Notes: generated by a model from the sequence alone, not told the origin. Positions 33,035 through 42,221 are shown, numbered from the stretch's first letter. The stretch: DNA of 64,000 bases from Treponema sp. (GCA_024402535.1 JAKSTN010000010.1:1-64000), one strand, 5' to 3'. A program made the numbers and translations.

Positions 33035-34195
33035 TTATTTCAGATAATCCAGAACATACTGCACCGCAAGAGCTGCCGCATAAGAGTAAGAATCTTCTGC
33101 CAGATCAAAATACTCGTTGTGATGTGCAACGCTTGTTGCAGGACCATCGCTGGAACCAACATGAACATAAGTTCCCGAAGCCTTACGACTGTAATCAGCA
33201 AAGTTATCAGAGCCAAAACGCTTATCCAGGCTTGTAATAATATTTTCTTCTGAAACCAGTTTACGTGCAGATTCCACAACCTCACCAGCTGTTTCTGCTG
33301 GATTTGTACATGGATCACAAATATCTTCTATGTCTACATCCACAGTTCCACCGTATTCATCTGCCACATTCTGAGCAATTTTGCGCACAGCATCTGCCAT
33401 TTTCTTACGGCTTTCTGGAGAAAATGCCCGGATTGTTCCTTCAAGCTCAGCTTCTCCCGGAATAATATTGTAAGTAGTTCCGGCTTCAAAACGGCCAACT
33501 CCAATCAATCCTCCTTCAACAGGCGAAATCAAACGGCTTACAACTGTCTGAAGCTGAGTTGCAATCAAAGCTCCAATAAAAAGAGAATCTGAACCTGCCT
33601 GTGGAGTTGTAATGTGGGCAGCCTTTCCGTGAATTTTAATTCTCCATCGGTCACAGCTTGCCATGTCCGGACCTGACTTAATTCCATATTTACCCACAGA
33701 AATTCCAGAACTGAAGTGGATTCCAAAAGTGCGGTCTACATTGTCCAAAACACCAGCCGCTAAAATATCACGGGCACCTTTACCTATTTCTTCTGCGGCC
33801 TGAAAAGCAAGAATCACTTTTCCAGAAAATTCTTCCTTGTGCTGCAAAATAATCTTAGCCGCACCAAGAAGATATGCTGCGTGGCCATCGTGACCGCAGG
33901 CATGCATAACCCCTGGCACCTGGCTTTTATATGGAACATCTTTTGCATCCTGAATAGGAAGCGCATCAATATCAGCACGAAGAAACAAAGTTTTTCCAGG
34001 GCGGCCACTGTCAATTTCTGCAATAACATTTACATCAGCAACACGACGGTAAGACACTCCAATTTTACTAAGTTCTTCTTCTATATGATTACAGGTATTA
34101 AATTCCTGAAGTCCCAATTCCGGATGAGAATGAAAATAATTTCTCTGATTCACCATATAATCTTTAAGTTCAAAAGCTTCGTTCAAAATACTCAT
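33035..34195 (-). CDS. M20 family amidohydrolase (N-acyl amino acid deacylase)
   Basis: A 386-residue metallopeptidase of the M20D group. The metal and catalytic motifs are RADIDALPIQD, HACGHDGHAAYLLGAA and AFQAAEEIGKGA, and the lid domain follows (about residues 180-290). Relatives cleave N-acetyl groups from amino acids, including N-acetylated sulfur amino acids in CymR-controlled pathways of Bacillus. Linkage to an Rrf2 regulator and operators supports a role in freeing cysteine or methionine from N-acyl forms. GGAGG precedes the ATG. Confidence 0.87.
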   Translation of the reverse strand: MSILNEAFELKDYMVNQRNYFHSHPELGLQEFNTCNHIEEELSKIGVSYRRVADVNVIAEIDSGRPGKTLFLRADIDALPIQDAKDVPYKSQVPGVMHACGHDGHAAYLLGAAKIILQHKEEFSGKVILAFQAAEEIGKGARDILAAGVLDNVDRTFGIHFSSGISVGKYGIKSGPDMASCDRWRIKIHGKAAHITTPQAGSDSLFIGALIATQLQTVVSRLISPVEGGLIGVGRFEAGTTYNIIPGEAELEGTIRAFSPESRKKMADAVRKIAQNVADEYGGTVDVDIEDICDPCTNPAETAGEVVESARKLVSEENIITSLDKRFGSDNFADYSRKASGTYVHVGSSDGPATSVAHHNEYFDLAEDSYSYAAALAVQYVLDYLK

Positions 34196-34218
34196 GCTGC
34201 CTCCATATGTAGTAATTA

Positions 34219-34272
34219 CCTACTGTGTTTATAGGGAATAAAATAACACTGTTTACCTACTGAGTCAATAGG
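34219..34272. promoter_or_regulatory. Pair of CCTA-N9-TAGG operators upstream of M20/rrf2 operon
   Basis: Two 17-bp sites at 34219-34235 and 34256-34272, 37 bp apart; the second has extended arms (TTACCTA/TAGGTAA). They sit within 80 bp upstream of the M20 gene start. Confidence 0.75.
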
Positions 34273-34273
34273 T

Positions 34274-34369
34274 AATAATAAGAAACACCTATTTTCCAAG
34301 TCTGTTTTTGGAATTGGAGAAGTTGGAGGCTATGTTGTAGAAGCCCTGGTTCGCTCTGGAATTCAGCAT
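34274..34369 (+). pseudogene. ThiF/MoeB/TcdA-type E1-like gene fragment
   Basis: The plus-strand frame encodes SVFGIGEVGGYVVEALVRSGI, which matches the nucleotide-binding start of E1-like enzymes of the TcdA/HesA/ThiF group (normally GxGGVGSxxxExLxRxG). No start codon or downstream adenylation domain remains and the frame runs into the larE 3' end. This is a truncated relic of a sulfur-transfer-related gene. Confidence 0.65.
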
Positions 34370-35200
34370 CTATTTCAAGGTTTCATTCATGCTTCCAGTG
34401 CGGAATCCCTGAAGATCCATGGAAACATAATTAAAACCAATTTCTTTAAGAGTTTTTACAATCTGTTCCTTATGCTTCATGATTTTTGAAAATTCATCAG
34501 CATTAACTTCTATGCGGGCAATAGTACCGGCATTTTCTTCTGTTCCAAAGCTGTGAATTCTGACCCGCTCCTGGGTAAAACCTAAATCTAAAAGAAACTC
34601 TTCTGCTTTTTCAACCATAGCAAGTTTTTCAACTGTAATTGTTTCGCCGTAAACAAAGCGGCTGGCAAGACAGGCAAAACTCTGTTTTTTCCAGGTAGCT
34701 AATCCCAGGTCTTTAGAAATTGCCCTTATTTCACTCTTCCAAAGTTCACATTCTCTAAGAGGACTTTTTACACCAAGTTCACTGACCGCCTGTAAGCCAG
34801 GTCTGTAATCGCCGTTATCATCAAGATTACTTCCTTCGCAAACGTAATCAATATTATTCTGTTTTGCAACTTCAATAATCTTTTCAAATATTTCATGCTT
34901 ACACAGATAACAGCGGTTCTTAGGATTTTTATATATTTCAGGATGACTCATTCCATCTGAATCAACAAAAAAATGCTTTATGCCTTCCTTTTTGCAAAAC
35001 TCAACCGTTTCGTCTTTTTCTCTTACAGGAAAAAAATGTGATCTGGCAGTTACAGCAATAGCCTTATCTCCCAAAGTATCATGAGCAACTTTAAGCATAA
35101 AAGTAGAATCTACTCCGCTTGAAAACGCAATAGCTGCACTTCCTAACTGCTGAAAATAATTTTTAAGATTCTCATATTTATGGTTTAATTCTTCAGTCAT
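34370..35200 (-). CDS. larE: LarE-type ATP-dependent sacrificial sulfur transferase
   Basis: A 276-residue PP-loop ATP pyrophosphatase. The P-loop is AIAFSSGVDSTFML and the active region includes NRCYLCKHEIFEKI and ACLASRF. In Lactiplantibacillus LarE the cysteine of the CLASR motif donates its own sulfur during synthesis of the nickel-pincer cofactor. No larA, larB or larC lies in the window, and the gene has an Rrf2-type operator, so it may supply sulfur in another pathway. The normal length suggests it is intact. Confidence 0.88.
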   Translation of the reverse strand: MTEELNHKYENLKNYFQQLGSAAIAFSSGVDSTFMLKVAHDTLGDKAIAVTARSHFFPVREKDETVEFCKKEGIKHFFVDSDGMSHPEIYKNPKNRCYLCKHEIFEKIIEVAKQNNIDYVCEGSNLDDNGDYRPGLQAVSELGVKSPLRECELWKSEIRAISKDLGLATWKKQSFACLASRFVYGETITVEKLAMVEKAEEFLLDLGFTQERVRIHSFGTEENAGTIARIEVNADEFSKIMKHKEQIVKTLKEIGFNYVSMDLQGFRTGSMNETLK

Positions 35201-35235
35201 AATTTTTCCCTAAACAAAATAGTAACATTCTTTTC

Positions 35236-35366
35236 CCTATTTACACAGTAGATAAACAAATTTTTATAAAAAAATATAAGCTCCTGAAAATTTTTTTTAT
35301 AACCTATTGACATAGTAGGTTAATGTTTTGTATAACAACCTTAGTCAAACCTACTAACTTGGTAGG
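35236..35366. promoter_or_regulatory. Divergent larE / metQ control region with three operators
   Basis: CCTA-N9-TAGG sites lie at 35303-35319 and 35350-35366, 47 bp apart, and a near match (CCTA-N9-TAGA) at 35236-35252 faces larE. The site at 35303 contains the TTGACA -35 box (35307-35312) of a promoter whose TATAAC -10 box follows after 18 bp, so binding would block metQ transcription. Confidence 0.78.
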
Positions 35367-35425
35367 GAATTAAAAACAAAAAGCGCATCCCTGGTGATGC
35401 CACTAGTTTCACAGGAGGTTATATT

Positions 35426-36280
35426 ATGAAACGAGTTACAAAATCATTCTTAGTTGCATTAGCAATCACATCTTCTTTAGTGGCATTTATGGGCTGCTCA
35501 AAGAAATCAAACAACTCTGCTGGCGGCGAAAAGAAAGTATTAAAATACAGCCGCTCTCAGGGACCTTACACAGTTCTTTTTGAATCCGGTGTAAAACCAA
35601 TTCTTGAAGCAAAAGGCTACACACTCAAAGGAATCGACTACTCAGAGCTTTCCACAGCAGACGACGCAGTAAACGGAAAAGATGTAGACTTCAATGTAGA
35701 ACAGCACACAGCCTACGCAGAAAACTGGAACAAAGGAAACAACGGTAAACTGGTTCCAATCACACCAATTCCAACAGTTCCTGCAAGTATGTTCAGTTCT
35801 CACTATAAATCTGTAGAAGACATTAAGAACCTTTCAAAGCCTACTGTTGCAGTTCCAAACGATCCTGCCAACACAGCCCGCGCCTACGTTCTGCTTCAGA
35901 AAATCGGCTGGATTACTTTGAAAGACGGAGTAAATCTTTCTACAGTTACAAGCGATGATATTGCCACAAACCCATACAACATTAAGTTCACAGAAATGAA
36001 GAGTCTGAACATTCCACAGGTTCAGGACGACTTTGACTTTGTAGTAATTACTGGTTCTATCGTATACAACGCCGGAATTGATGCTTCAACAGCTCTTGCC
36101 AAAGAATCGGTTCTTCCACACCTTGTTTTACAGCTGGTAGTTCACGAAGACAATGTGGATTCTCAGTGGGCAAAGGACATTGTAGCCGCTTACCATTCTG
36201 CAGATTTCAAGGCTTATCTTGAAAAGACAAATTACGAAAACGGCCTGTTCTGGATTCCTGAAGATTATAGATTCAATTAG
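35426..36280 (+). CDS. metQ: Methionine ABC transporter substrate-binding lipoprotein
   Basis: An NlpA/MetQ-family binding protein with lipobox FMGC at residue 21-24 and mature sequence starting SKKSNN. The binding domain shows KPILEAKGYTLKGIDYSE, the QHTAYAENW segment, VAVPNDPANTARAYVLLQKIGWITLK and a C-terminal VAAYHSADFKAYLEK helix. It should deliver L- or D-methionine or related compounds to MetNI. AGGAGG precedes the ATG. It is followed by metN and metI and is preceded by paired Rrf2-type operators. Confidence 0.93.
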   Translation: MKRVTKSFLVALAITSSLVAFMGCSKKSNNSAGGEKKVLKYSRSQGPYTVLFESGVKPILEAKGYTLKGIDYSELSTADDAVNGKDVDFNVEQHTAYAENWNKGNNGKLVPITPIPTVPASMFSSHYKSVEDIKNLSKPTVAVPNDPANTARAYVLLQKIGWITLKDGVNLSTVTSDDIATNPYNIKFTEMKSLNIPQVQDDFDFVVITGSIVYNAGIDASTALAKESVLPHLVLQLVVHEDNVDSQWAKDIVAAYHSADFKAYLEKTNYENGLFWIPEDYRFN

Positions 36281-36317
36281 GAAGTAAAAGGGAAAGTGGG
36301 GAAGATAAAAAAGAAGA

Positions 36318-36420
36318 AGGGGAAAGCCTTCCCCTCGCTGCAAAACCGGTAGTTTCGACAAGCTCAACAACCGGCTTTTCCGCTACCCCTTCGCCTAGGG
36401 GCTCTGCCCCTAAAACCCCG
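36318..36420 (-). repeat. Dispersed G-rich repeat carrying a second palindrome
   Basis: Between metQ and metN, the GGGGAAAGCCTTCCCC end and GGGG-rich framework of the repeat family at 15135 and 42132 is present. Here it is interrupted by AAAACCGG...CCGGCTTTT around a TTTCGACAAGCTCAA core, another common palindromic repeat. So one mobile repeat seems to have landed inside another. Confidence 0.65.
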
Positions 36421-36438
36421 TTTACACAGGAGTTTACC

Positions 36439-37461
36439 ATGATCGAGTTTAAAAACATATATAAAACCTTCAAAACAAAAAACAGCGAAGTTCATGCCCT
36501 TGAAGATGTTTCCCTTACCGTAGACAAAGGTGACATTTTTGGTGTAATCGGGTTTTCGGGAGCTGGAAAATCTACTCTGGTTCGCATGGTAAATGCACTG
36601 GAAACTCCAACGAGCGGAACAGTTCTTGTAAACGACAAAGATGTCGCAACACTTAAGGGAACAGAACTCCGCAGTTTCCGCAAAAATATCGGAATGATTT
36701 TCCAGCACTTCAATCTGCTTGAAAGCAAAACCGTATTCCAAAACATTGCAATTCCGCTTCAGCTGGAAAACTGGCCGAAAGCAAAAATTGAAGAACGTGT
36801 AACAGAACTTCTCCACTTTGTTGAACTGGACGATAAAGCAAAGGCGCTTCCAGGTCAGCTTAGTGGCGGTCAGAAACAGAGAGTTGGAATTGCCCGTGCC
36901 CTGGCTTTGAATCCGGAAATCCTTCTTTGTGATGAAGCAACTTCTGCATTAGATCCTCGCACAACCGATTCAATTCTGGAACTGCTTCGCAAAATCAACA
37001 AAGACCTGAACGTTACAATTTTAATGATTACACATCAGATGAACGTAATTCAGCAGATCTGTAACAAGGTTGCGGTTCTTGAAAAAGGCCAGCTTGTAGA
37101 AAGCGGTTCTGTTATAGATGTTTTTGGAAATCCACAGAAAGAAACTACAAAAGGCTTTATCCGTACTGTTATAAATGACCAATTACCAGAAAGTGTAAAA
37201 TCTTATTTGAAAGGCTACTCTGCCCCACAAAAAGTTGTGCGCCTGCGCTTCGACGGTAAAAATGCCGATGACCCGATTATGTCACTGGCAATTAAAGAAA
37301 CCGGGGTAAATATTTCCATTTTGTACGGAACAGTTACAGAACTGGAAGGCACAGTTGTTGGTTTCCAGACTGTTCAGATTACAGGAACCCAGGAACAGCT
37401 GGAAGCCGCAGATAAATTCTTTGAAGCCCACAAAGTTCCAGTTTACCCAGTGTCATGCTGA
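36439..37461 (+). CDS. metN: Methionine ABC transporter ATPase
   Basis: A 340-residue ABC ATPase: Walker A GFSGAGKSTL, Q-loop IFQHFNLL, signature LSGGQKQRVGIARAL, Walker B ILLCDEATSALD, H-loop ITHQM. The C-terminal 90 residues form the NIL domain that binds methionine and inhibits transport when the cell is replete. The last codons (Val-Ser-Cys-stop) come from a palindromic repeat (TGTCATGCTGA), so the native C terminus may have been altered. AGGAG precedes the ATG. Confidence 0.94.
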   Translation: MIEFKNIYKTFKTKNSEVHALEDVSLTVDKGDIFGVIGFSGAGKSTLVRMVNALETPTSGTVLVNDKDVATLKGTELRSFRKNIGMIFQHFNLLESKTVFQNIAIPLQLENWPKAKIEERVTELLHFVELDDKAKALPGQLSGGQKQRVGIARALALNPEILLCDEATSALDPRTTDSILELLRKINKDLNVTILMITHQMNVIQQICNKVAVLEKGQLVESGSVIDVFGNPQKETTKGFIRTVINDQLPESVKSYLKGYSAPQKVVRLRFDGKNADDPIMSLAIKETGVNISILYGTVTELEGTVVGFQTVQITGTQEQLEAADKFFEAHKVPVYPVSC

Positions 37462-37540
37462 TAAGAGGACTATGTCATGCTGAACTCGTTTCAGCATCCA
37501 TTACAAAAAAGATCCCGAAACAAGTTCGGGATGACAATTT
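37451..37540 (+). repeat. Palindromic repeats (ATGCTGAA and ATCCCGAA types)
   Basis: A partial TGTCATGCTGA forms the end of metN, then a full ATGCTGAA/TTCAGCAT palindrome (37476-37497) and an ATCCCGAA/TTCGGGAT palindrome (37512-37532). They are of the same family as the modules at 11599-11669 and may form stable mRNA hairpins between metN and metI. Confidence 0.75.
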
Positions 37541-37554
37541 AAGGAGGCACACAC

Positions 37555-38202
37555 ATGATTTTTGGAGTCAGCGCAGCTAAAATATGGTTATCAATCGGAC
37601 AGACAATTTACATGGTAGGTCTGTCTCTGTTATTCGGCTTAATCATTGCCTTTCCACTGGCAATCCTGCTTTTTACAACCCGCAAAGGCGGAATCAAACA
37701 GAATCTGGTGGTTTATAACATTGCAGGAACTATTATCAATATAATCCGCAGTGTGCCATTCATCATTCTGATTGTGTATATCATGCCGGTAACAAAAGCC
37801 ATTGTTGGAACCCGCGTAGGTTCAACTGCAGCCCTTGTTCCGCTTACAGCCTACATTGCCCCTTACCTTGCCCGCTTGATTGAAACTGCCCTTCTGGACG
37901 TTGACGGCGGCATTATCGAAGCAGCCCAGGCTATGGGAGCAAACACCTTCCAGACAATCTTCAAGTTTGTTCTGCCTGAATCAAAAGGCGGAATAATTCT
38001 TGGTCTTACAACTGGAACTGTAGGTTTGCTTGGTGCTACTGCCATGGCCGGTGCAGTTGGTGGCGGCGGTGTTGGAGACTTAGCCCTTACCTACGGTTAC
38101 CAGAGATTCAACACACCTCTTATGACCAGCACAGTAATCATTCTGATTTTGTTCGTTCAGGTTATTCAGGTTGTGGGATTAAAACTTGCAAAGAAAAAAT
38201 AA
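37555..38202 (+). CDS. metI: Methionine ABC transporter permease
   Basis: A 215-residue permease with five or six membrane helices and the EAA loop EAAQAMGANTFQTIFKFVLPES that docks on MetN. The N-terminal GQTIYMVGLSLLFGLIIAFPL and central RSVPFIILIVYIMP segments are typical of MetI. It is the third gene of the first metQNI set; GGAGG precedes the ATG. Confidence 0.94.
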   Translation: MIFGVSAAKIWLSIGQTIYMVGLSLLFGLIIAFPLAILLFTTRKGGIKQNLVVYNIAGTIINIIRSVPFIILIVYIMPVTKAIVGTRVGSTAALVPLTAYIAPYLARLIETALLDVDGGIIEAAQAMGANTFQTIFKFVLPESKGGIILGLTTGTVGLLGATAMAGAVGGGGVGDLALTYGYQRFNTPLMTSTVIILILFVQVIQVVGLKLAKKK

Positions 38203-38244
38203 ACACCGGCGCCTCTGACGGGGCGCTTTACACAGGAGGCCGTT

Positions 38245-39081
38245 ATGAGCAACTTAAAGTTACAGTACTTATTTGAAGATGCAGAAGAACTGGATCCAAC
38301 TGCTTTACCAGACTACACTACCCTGGATTTTGTAAGTAACGGTTCCCATATCTACGGCGAAATAATGTGGCCTTCTGCAAATCATGAAAAGCCTCATCCT
38401 TGTGTAATCATGCTCCACGGCTTCCCGGGTACCGCCCGTAATGATGATATTTCTCACGCCCTTTGCAGAATCGGATGTGTAGTTATTGTTCCTCACAACC
38501 GTGGCGCCTGGGGAAGCCAGGGAAAATATTTAATCACTCACTGTATCGAAGATGCCCAGAACCTAGCCGAATACGCCCATACAAAAGAATTTGCCGAAAA
38601 ATACGATGTAGATCCAAACCAGATTTTCCTTCTTGGACACAGCATGGGGGCAAACTCTGCATTAAACGCCGGCCGTAAGCTGGACTGGATCCGTGGAATA
38701 ATTATGCTTACTCCTTACGACCCTACCCGTTACCTGAACCGTGCAAAAGAAAGTTATTTCCGTTCTCTTCTGGAAGAAGGCAAGATTTTACAGTCCGACG
38801 GCATTGATGCTATTTATGAAGATGTAGTGATTAACAAAGACGAAATCTCTCATCCAAAAGCTTTCGAACAGGTAAAGGACAAAAACCTTATTGTTTTCTG
38901 CGGAACTTATGATTCAGTTTCACCAGTCAATGAAATGATTTTACCTTTGTGGAAACTTCTGGAAGCTCATGAAACTAAAGCCGTTCAAAAACGAGTGGAA
39001 TACCCGACTGAACACGGCCTTATTGGAAGGCGCATTTCTGTAATAAAGGAAATTGCAGCATTTATTGATTCAGTTATTTAA
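38245..39081 (+). CDS. Alpha/beta hydrolase
   Basis: A 278-residue cytoplasmic alpha/beta hydrolase. The oxyanion region is MLHGFPGTARNDD, the nucleophile elbow is LGHSMGANSAL, a late Asp lies in FCGTYDSVSP and the His in PTEHGLIG. It could be an esterase or peptidase. It is 42 bp behind metI with AGGAGG before the ATG, so it is probably part of the met transport operon and may release a methionine derivative. The 3' end overlaps mnmA by 8 bp. Confidence 0.85.
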   Translation: MSNLKLQYLFEDAEELDPTALPDYTTLDFVSNGSHIYGEIMWPSANHEKPHPCVIMLHGFPGTARNDDISHALCRIGCVVIVPHNRGAWGSQGKYLITHCIEDAQNLAEYAHTKEFAEKYDVDPNQIFLLGHSMGANSALNAGRKLDWIRGIIMLTPYDPTRYLNRAKESYFRSLLEEGKILQSDGIDAIYEDVVINKDEISHPKAFEQVKDKNLIVFCGTYDSVSPVNEMILPLWKLLEAHETKAVQKRVEYPTEHGLIGRRISVIKEIAAFIDSVI

Positions 39082-40225
39082 GTATTTCCTTAATAATTCC
39101 GCCGCCTGCCACTGCTCCTTCATAATACAGAACTGCCGACTGTCCTGGAGCAATGGCACGCTGAGCTTCGCTAAAAGTAATTTTCCAGTTGTTATCTTCG
39201 GTTTTTTCAATCTCACAAAGAACAGGTTTACTGGCAAGGCGGATTTTCACCAGAGCAGAAATTTTTTCTTCAGGCTCCACATCCCCTGCCCATACAAAAT
39301 CTTCTGCAATAAATCCTTTTGCAAATAAATCTTCATCTCTTGAAACAATAACAAGATTATTTTTTGCATCAATTGAATGAACATAAATCGGATATGGCGC
39401 ACTGATCCCAAGCCCTTTTCGCTGCCCAACTGTATAATGTTCAATTCCGTTATGACGTCCAAGCTTGTGACCGTCAATATCAATAATATCGCCTGGAATT
39501 CCAGGTTTATCTGCAAACAGCTGAGGCAAAAGTTCTGGGCTTATAAAATCCTGACTTTCCTTTTTCTCTGCCGCTTTAAGTCCAAACTTGCGGGCCAGTT
39601 CAAACACTTCCGATTTATTCATGGTTGCTAAAGGAAAGCGAACCTTTTCAAGAATTGAAGAAGGTAATCTGTACAAGAAATATGTCTGATCTTTAGAAAC
39701 ATCTGTCGCTCCGCTTATCATAAAAGGCTTTACATTAGTTCCCCAAAGTCCTTCTTCAGGTTTTACCACCGCAGCATAATGCCCGGTACAGAAATAATCA
39801 TATTCAATACCAATATCTTTTGCGGCTTCCAGCATAGCTCCAAACTTCAGATTACGGTTACACATAATACATGGGTTCGGAGTACGCCCGCTTCTATATT
39901 CAGATTTAAAATATTCCAGAACTTTTTTTTCGTAGATTTCATGCAGGTCCACAACGTGATATTCAATTCCCTGTTCAGCACAGAAAACCTTACACTCTTC
40001 AATGTCTGCATATTCATCAGGACCGTAACAGGCATCTTTATGAGCTTTTCTGGATTCAGTTTCAGGGACTGAAAGTTTACCAGACCACAAACTCATGGTA
40101 ATTCCAATAACCTTACAACCTTTCTGCTTTAACATAAGAGCAACAAGTGTGGAATCAACTCCACCACTCATTCCCACTAAAACTGTATCTCCAGCCTTTG
40201 GCATTTCCTGCAAATTATATTTCAT
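39074..40225 (-). CDS. mnmA: tRNA-specific 2-thiouridylase
   Basis: A PP-loop enzyme that installs the 2-thio group on U34 of Lys, Glu and Gln tRNAs. The P-loop is VGMSGGVDSTLVA, the catalytic cysteines lie in TPNPCIMCNRNLKFG and in the later region, and the C-terminal beta-barrels include GLGISAPYPIYV. At 383 residues it is slightly longer than usual, with an insert containing ESRKAHKDACYGPDEYADIE. An Rrf2-type operator at 40252 just upstream links it to sulfur status, which is unusual for MnmA. Confidence 0.92.
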   Translation of the reverse strand: MKYNLQEMPKAGDTVLVGMSGGVDSTLVALMLKQKGCKVIGITMSLWSGKLSVPETESRKAHKDACYGPDEYADIEECKVFCAEQGIEYHVVDLHEIYEKKVLEYFKSEYRSGRTPNPCIMCNRNLKFGAMLEAAKDIGIEYDYFCTGHYAAVVKPEEGLWGTNVKPFMISGATDVSKDQTYFLYRLPSSILEKVRFPLATMNKSEVFELARKFGLKAAEKKESQDFISPELLPQLFADKPGIPGDIIDIDGHKLGRHNGIEHYTVGQRKGLGISAPYPIYVHSIDAKNNLVIVSRDEDLFAKGFIAEDFVWAGDVEPEEKISALVKIRLASKPVLCEIEKTEDNNWKITFSEAQRAIAPGQSAVLYYEGAVAGGGIIKEILK

Positions 40226-40251
40226 AAAATTTCTTCCAGTTATTAGAATTA

Positions 40252-40383
40252 CCTAGTTGTTTAATAGGTGTTTGTATTAAATGCTTCTTTAGCTGATTTG
40301 TCAATGGCATTTTCATTTATATCTTATTTCCCTATTGACTTACTAGGTTTATTGGTATATAAATAACCTATCAACTTACTAGG
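40252..40383. promoter_or_regulatory. Divergent mnmA / metN control region with three operators
   Basis: CCTA-N9-TAGG sites occur at 40252-40268 (facing mnmA), 40331-40347 and 40367-40383 (facing metN). TTGACT (40335-40340) and TATAAA (40358-40363), with a 17-bp spacer, form a good promoter. The second site covers its -35 box and the third lies at the start point. Confidence 0.8.
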
Positions 40384-40405
40384 TATTTACAGTTGAGAGG
40401 TTGTT

Positions 40406-41452
40406 ATGGCAGAAATAATTGAACTAAAAAACATCTACAAAACCTTTTCTGATAACGGAAAGCTTTTTAATGCAGTTGAAGATGCTACCGTTTCCATTCA
40501 GAAAGGTGAAATTTACGGAATCATCGGATTTTCCGGAGCCGGAAAATCTACCTTAGTGCGCACCATTAATCTTCTTGGTCGCCCTACAGCAGGCACTGTT
40601 ACTGTTCGCGGAAAAGATATGCTTTCTCTGTCTCCTGCAGAACTACGCCAGGAACGTAAAACCATAGGAATGATTTTCCAGTATTTCAACCTCATGAAAA
40701 GCCGCACAGTATTTGATAACGTAGCATTTCCATTAAAAAGAAGCGGCCTTTCAAAAGCACAAATTGCAGACAAAGTTCACCAACTTTTAGCCCTGGTTGA
40801 AATCAGCGATAAAGAAAAGCACTACCCTTCACAGCTTAGTGGCGGTCAGAAACAGCGTGTGGCAATTGCCCGTGCTCTGGCAAATAATCCTGATATTCTT
40901 TTGTGTGATGAAGCAACTTCTGCCCTGGATCCAACTACAACCCGGGCAATCCTAAAGCTTTTGAAAAAACTGAATGAGCAGCTGGGACTTACAATTGTAA
41001 TCATCACTCACCAGATGGAAGTTATAAAAGAAATCTGTGACAAAGTTGCTGTAATGGAAAACGGTAAGATTGTGGAACAGGGCGAAGTTTTCAACATTTT
41101 TGCTAATCCACAGAATGAAGTTACCAAGCGATTTATTCGCGCAACTTCAAATCTTACAAAAATAGAAGAATTGATAGCCGAAGACTCTCCTGTTGTTCAC
41201 TTAGAGCCGGGAGAAAAACTTGTTCGCTTCAGCTATATTCAGAAAGATGTTTCGGAGCCGCTGATTTCTGCTACAAGCCGTTTATACGACATAACCATGA
41301 ACATTATTTTTGCAGAAATCTACTTTGTTCAGAACGCCCCAATCGGTGGAACAGTAGCAATTATCAGCGGACAGACTGAAGCAATTGATCGGGCCTTAGA
41401 ACATATCCGCAGCGAAGGCGTCGGTGTAGAACTTTTAAAGGAGGGAAACTAA
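40406..41452 (+). CDS. metN: Second methionine ABC transporter ATPase
   Basis: A 348-residue MetN paralogue with Walker A GFSGAGKSTL, signature LSGGQKQRVAIARAL, Walker B ILLCDEATSALD, H-loop ITHQM and a C-terminal NIL domain (about residues 260-345). It differs clearly from the copy at 36439, so it is an old duplication or separate acquisition with perhaps different substrate preference. It is followed by metI after 1 bp. Its substrate-binding partner is probably the metQ at 43968. Confidence 0.93.
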   Translation: MAEIIELKNIYKTFSDNGKLFNAVEDATVSIQKGEIYGIIGFSGAGKSTLVRTINLLGRPTAGTVTVRGKDMLSLSPAELRQERKTIGMIFQYFNLMKSRTVFDNVAFPLKRSGLSKAQIADKVHQLLALVEISDKEKHYPSQLSGGQKQRVAIARALANNPDILLCDEATSALDPTTTRAILKLLKKLNEQLGLTIVIITHQMEVIKEICDKVAVMENGKIVEQGEVFNIFANPQNEVTKRFIRATSNLTKIEELIAEDSPVVHLEPGEKLVRFSYIQKDVSEPLISATSRLYDITMNIIFAEIYFVQNAPIGGTVAIISGQTEAIDRALEHIRSEGVGVELLKEGN

Positions 41453-41453
41453 C

Positions 41454-42131
41454 ATGGAATTTTTAGAAACATTATTACCAAACGTATCAAAACATCCGGA
41501 ACGATTTTTCAACGGATTCGTAGAAACTTTTATAATGACTGCCTGGGCCGGCGGAATCAGTTTTGTAATCGGCCTGATTTTTGGAATCACCCTTACAGTA
41601 ACAAAGAAGAATGCCATTTTGCAGAACAAGGTGATTTATCAGATTCTGGATAAAGCAATCAACCTTTTCCGCTCAATTCCTTTCATCATTCTGCTTACCG
41701 GTGTTATGCCACTTAGCCGCCTTTTAATGGGCACTGCCATTGGGGTTCGGGGGGCAATTGTTCCACTGATTTTTGGCTGTGTTCCTTTTTTCAGCCGTCA
41801 GGTAGAAACTGCCCTTGCAGAAGTTGACGGGGGCCTTGTAGAAGCCGCAGAAAGCATGGGCCTCTCCCCTTTTGATATTATCTTCCGTGTATATCTTAAG
41901 GAAAGCGTTGGACCACTGGTTCGCGGCACAACAATCACTTTGGTAAGTTTAATCGGACTTACAGCAATGGCCGGAGCTGTTGGTGCCGGCGGACTTGGAA
42001 ACTACGCCATCATGTACGGTCACGACCGAAATCAGCTGGACGTAACCTGGGTAACAATCATCGTTCTGGTAATTGTTGTAAACCTGATTCAGCTTGCTGG
42101 AAATAAAATTATTAAGCGCAACACACATTAA
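41454..42131 (+). CDS. metI: Second methionine ABC transporter permease
   Basis: A 225-residue permease with the EAA loop EAAESMGLSPFDIIFRVYLKES and the RSIPFIILLTGVMPLSR segment. It lies directly behind the second metN and forms the second MetNI complex. GGAGG precedes the ATG. Confidence 0.93.
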   Translation: MEFLETLLPNVSKHPERFFNGFVETFIMTAWAGGISFVIGLIFGITLTVTKKNAILQNKVIYQILDKAINLFRSIPFIILLTGVMPLSRLLMGTAIGVRGAIVPLIFGCVPFFSRQVETALAEVDGGLVEAAESMGLSPFDIIFRVYLKESVGPLVRGTTITLVSLIGLTAMAGAVGAGGLGNYAIMYGHDRNQLDVTWVTIIVLVIVVNLIQLAGNKIIKRNTH

Positions 42132-42206
42132 CGGGGCGTTGCGGGGTGCCCCCGCTAGAAGGGGGAGCGAACAATGAAATGTGAGCGAGGGGAAGGCTTT
42201 CCCCTC
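42132..42206 (+). repeat. Copy of dispersed GGGGCGTTGCGGGG repeat
   Basis: This 75-bp copy runs GGGGCGTTGCGGGG, CCCCCGCT, GGGGGAGCG and ends GGGGAAGGCTTTCCCC. It is the clearest plus-strand copy of the family found at 15135, 36318 and 44830, all in gaps of sulfur genes. Confidence 0.7.
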
Positions 42207-42221
42207 CTAAAGAGGAATAAT

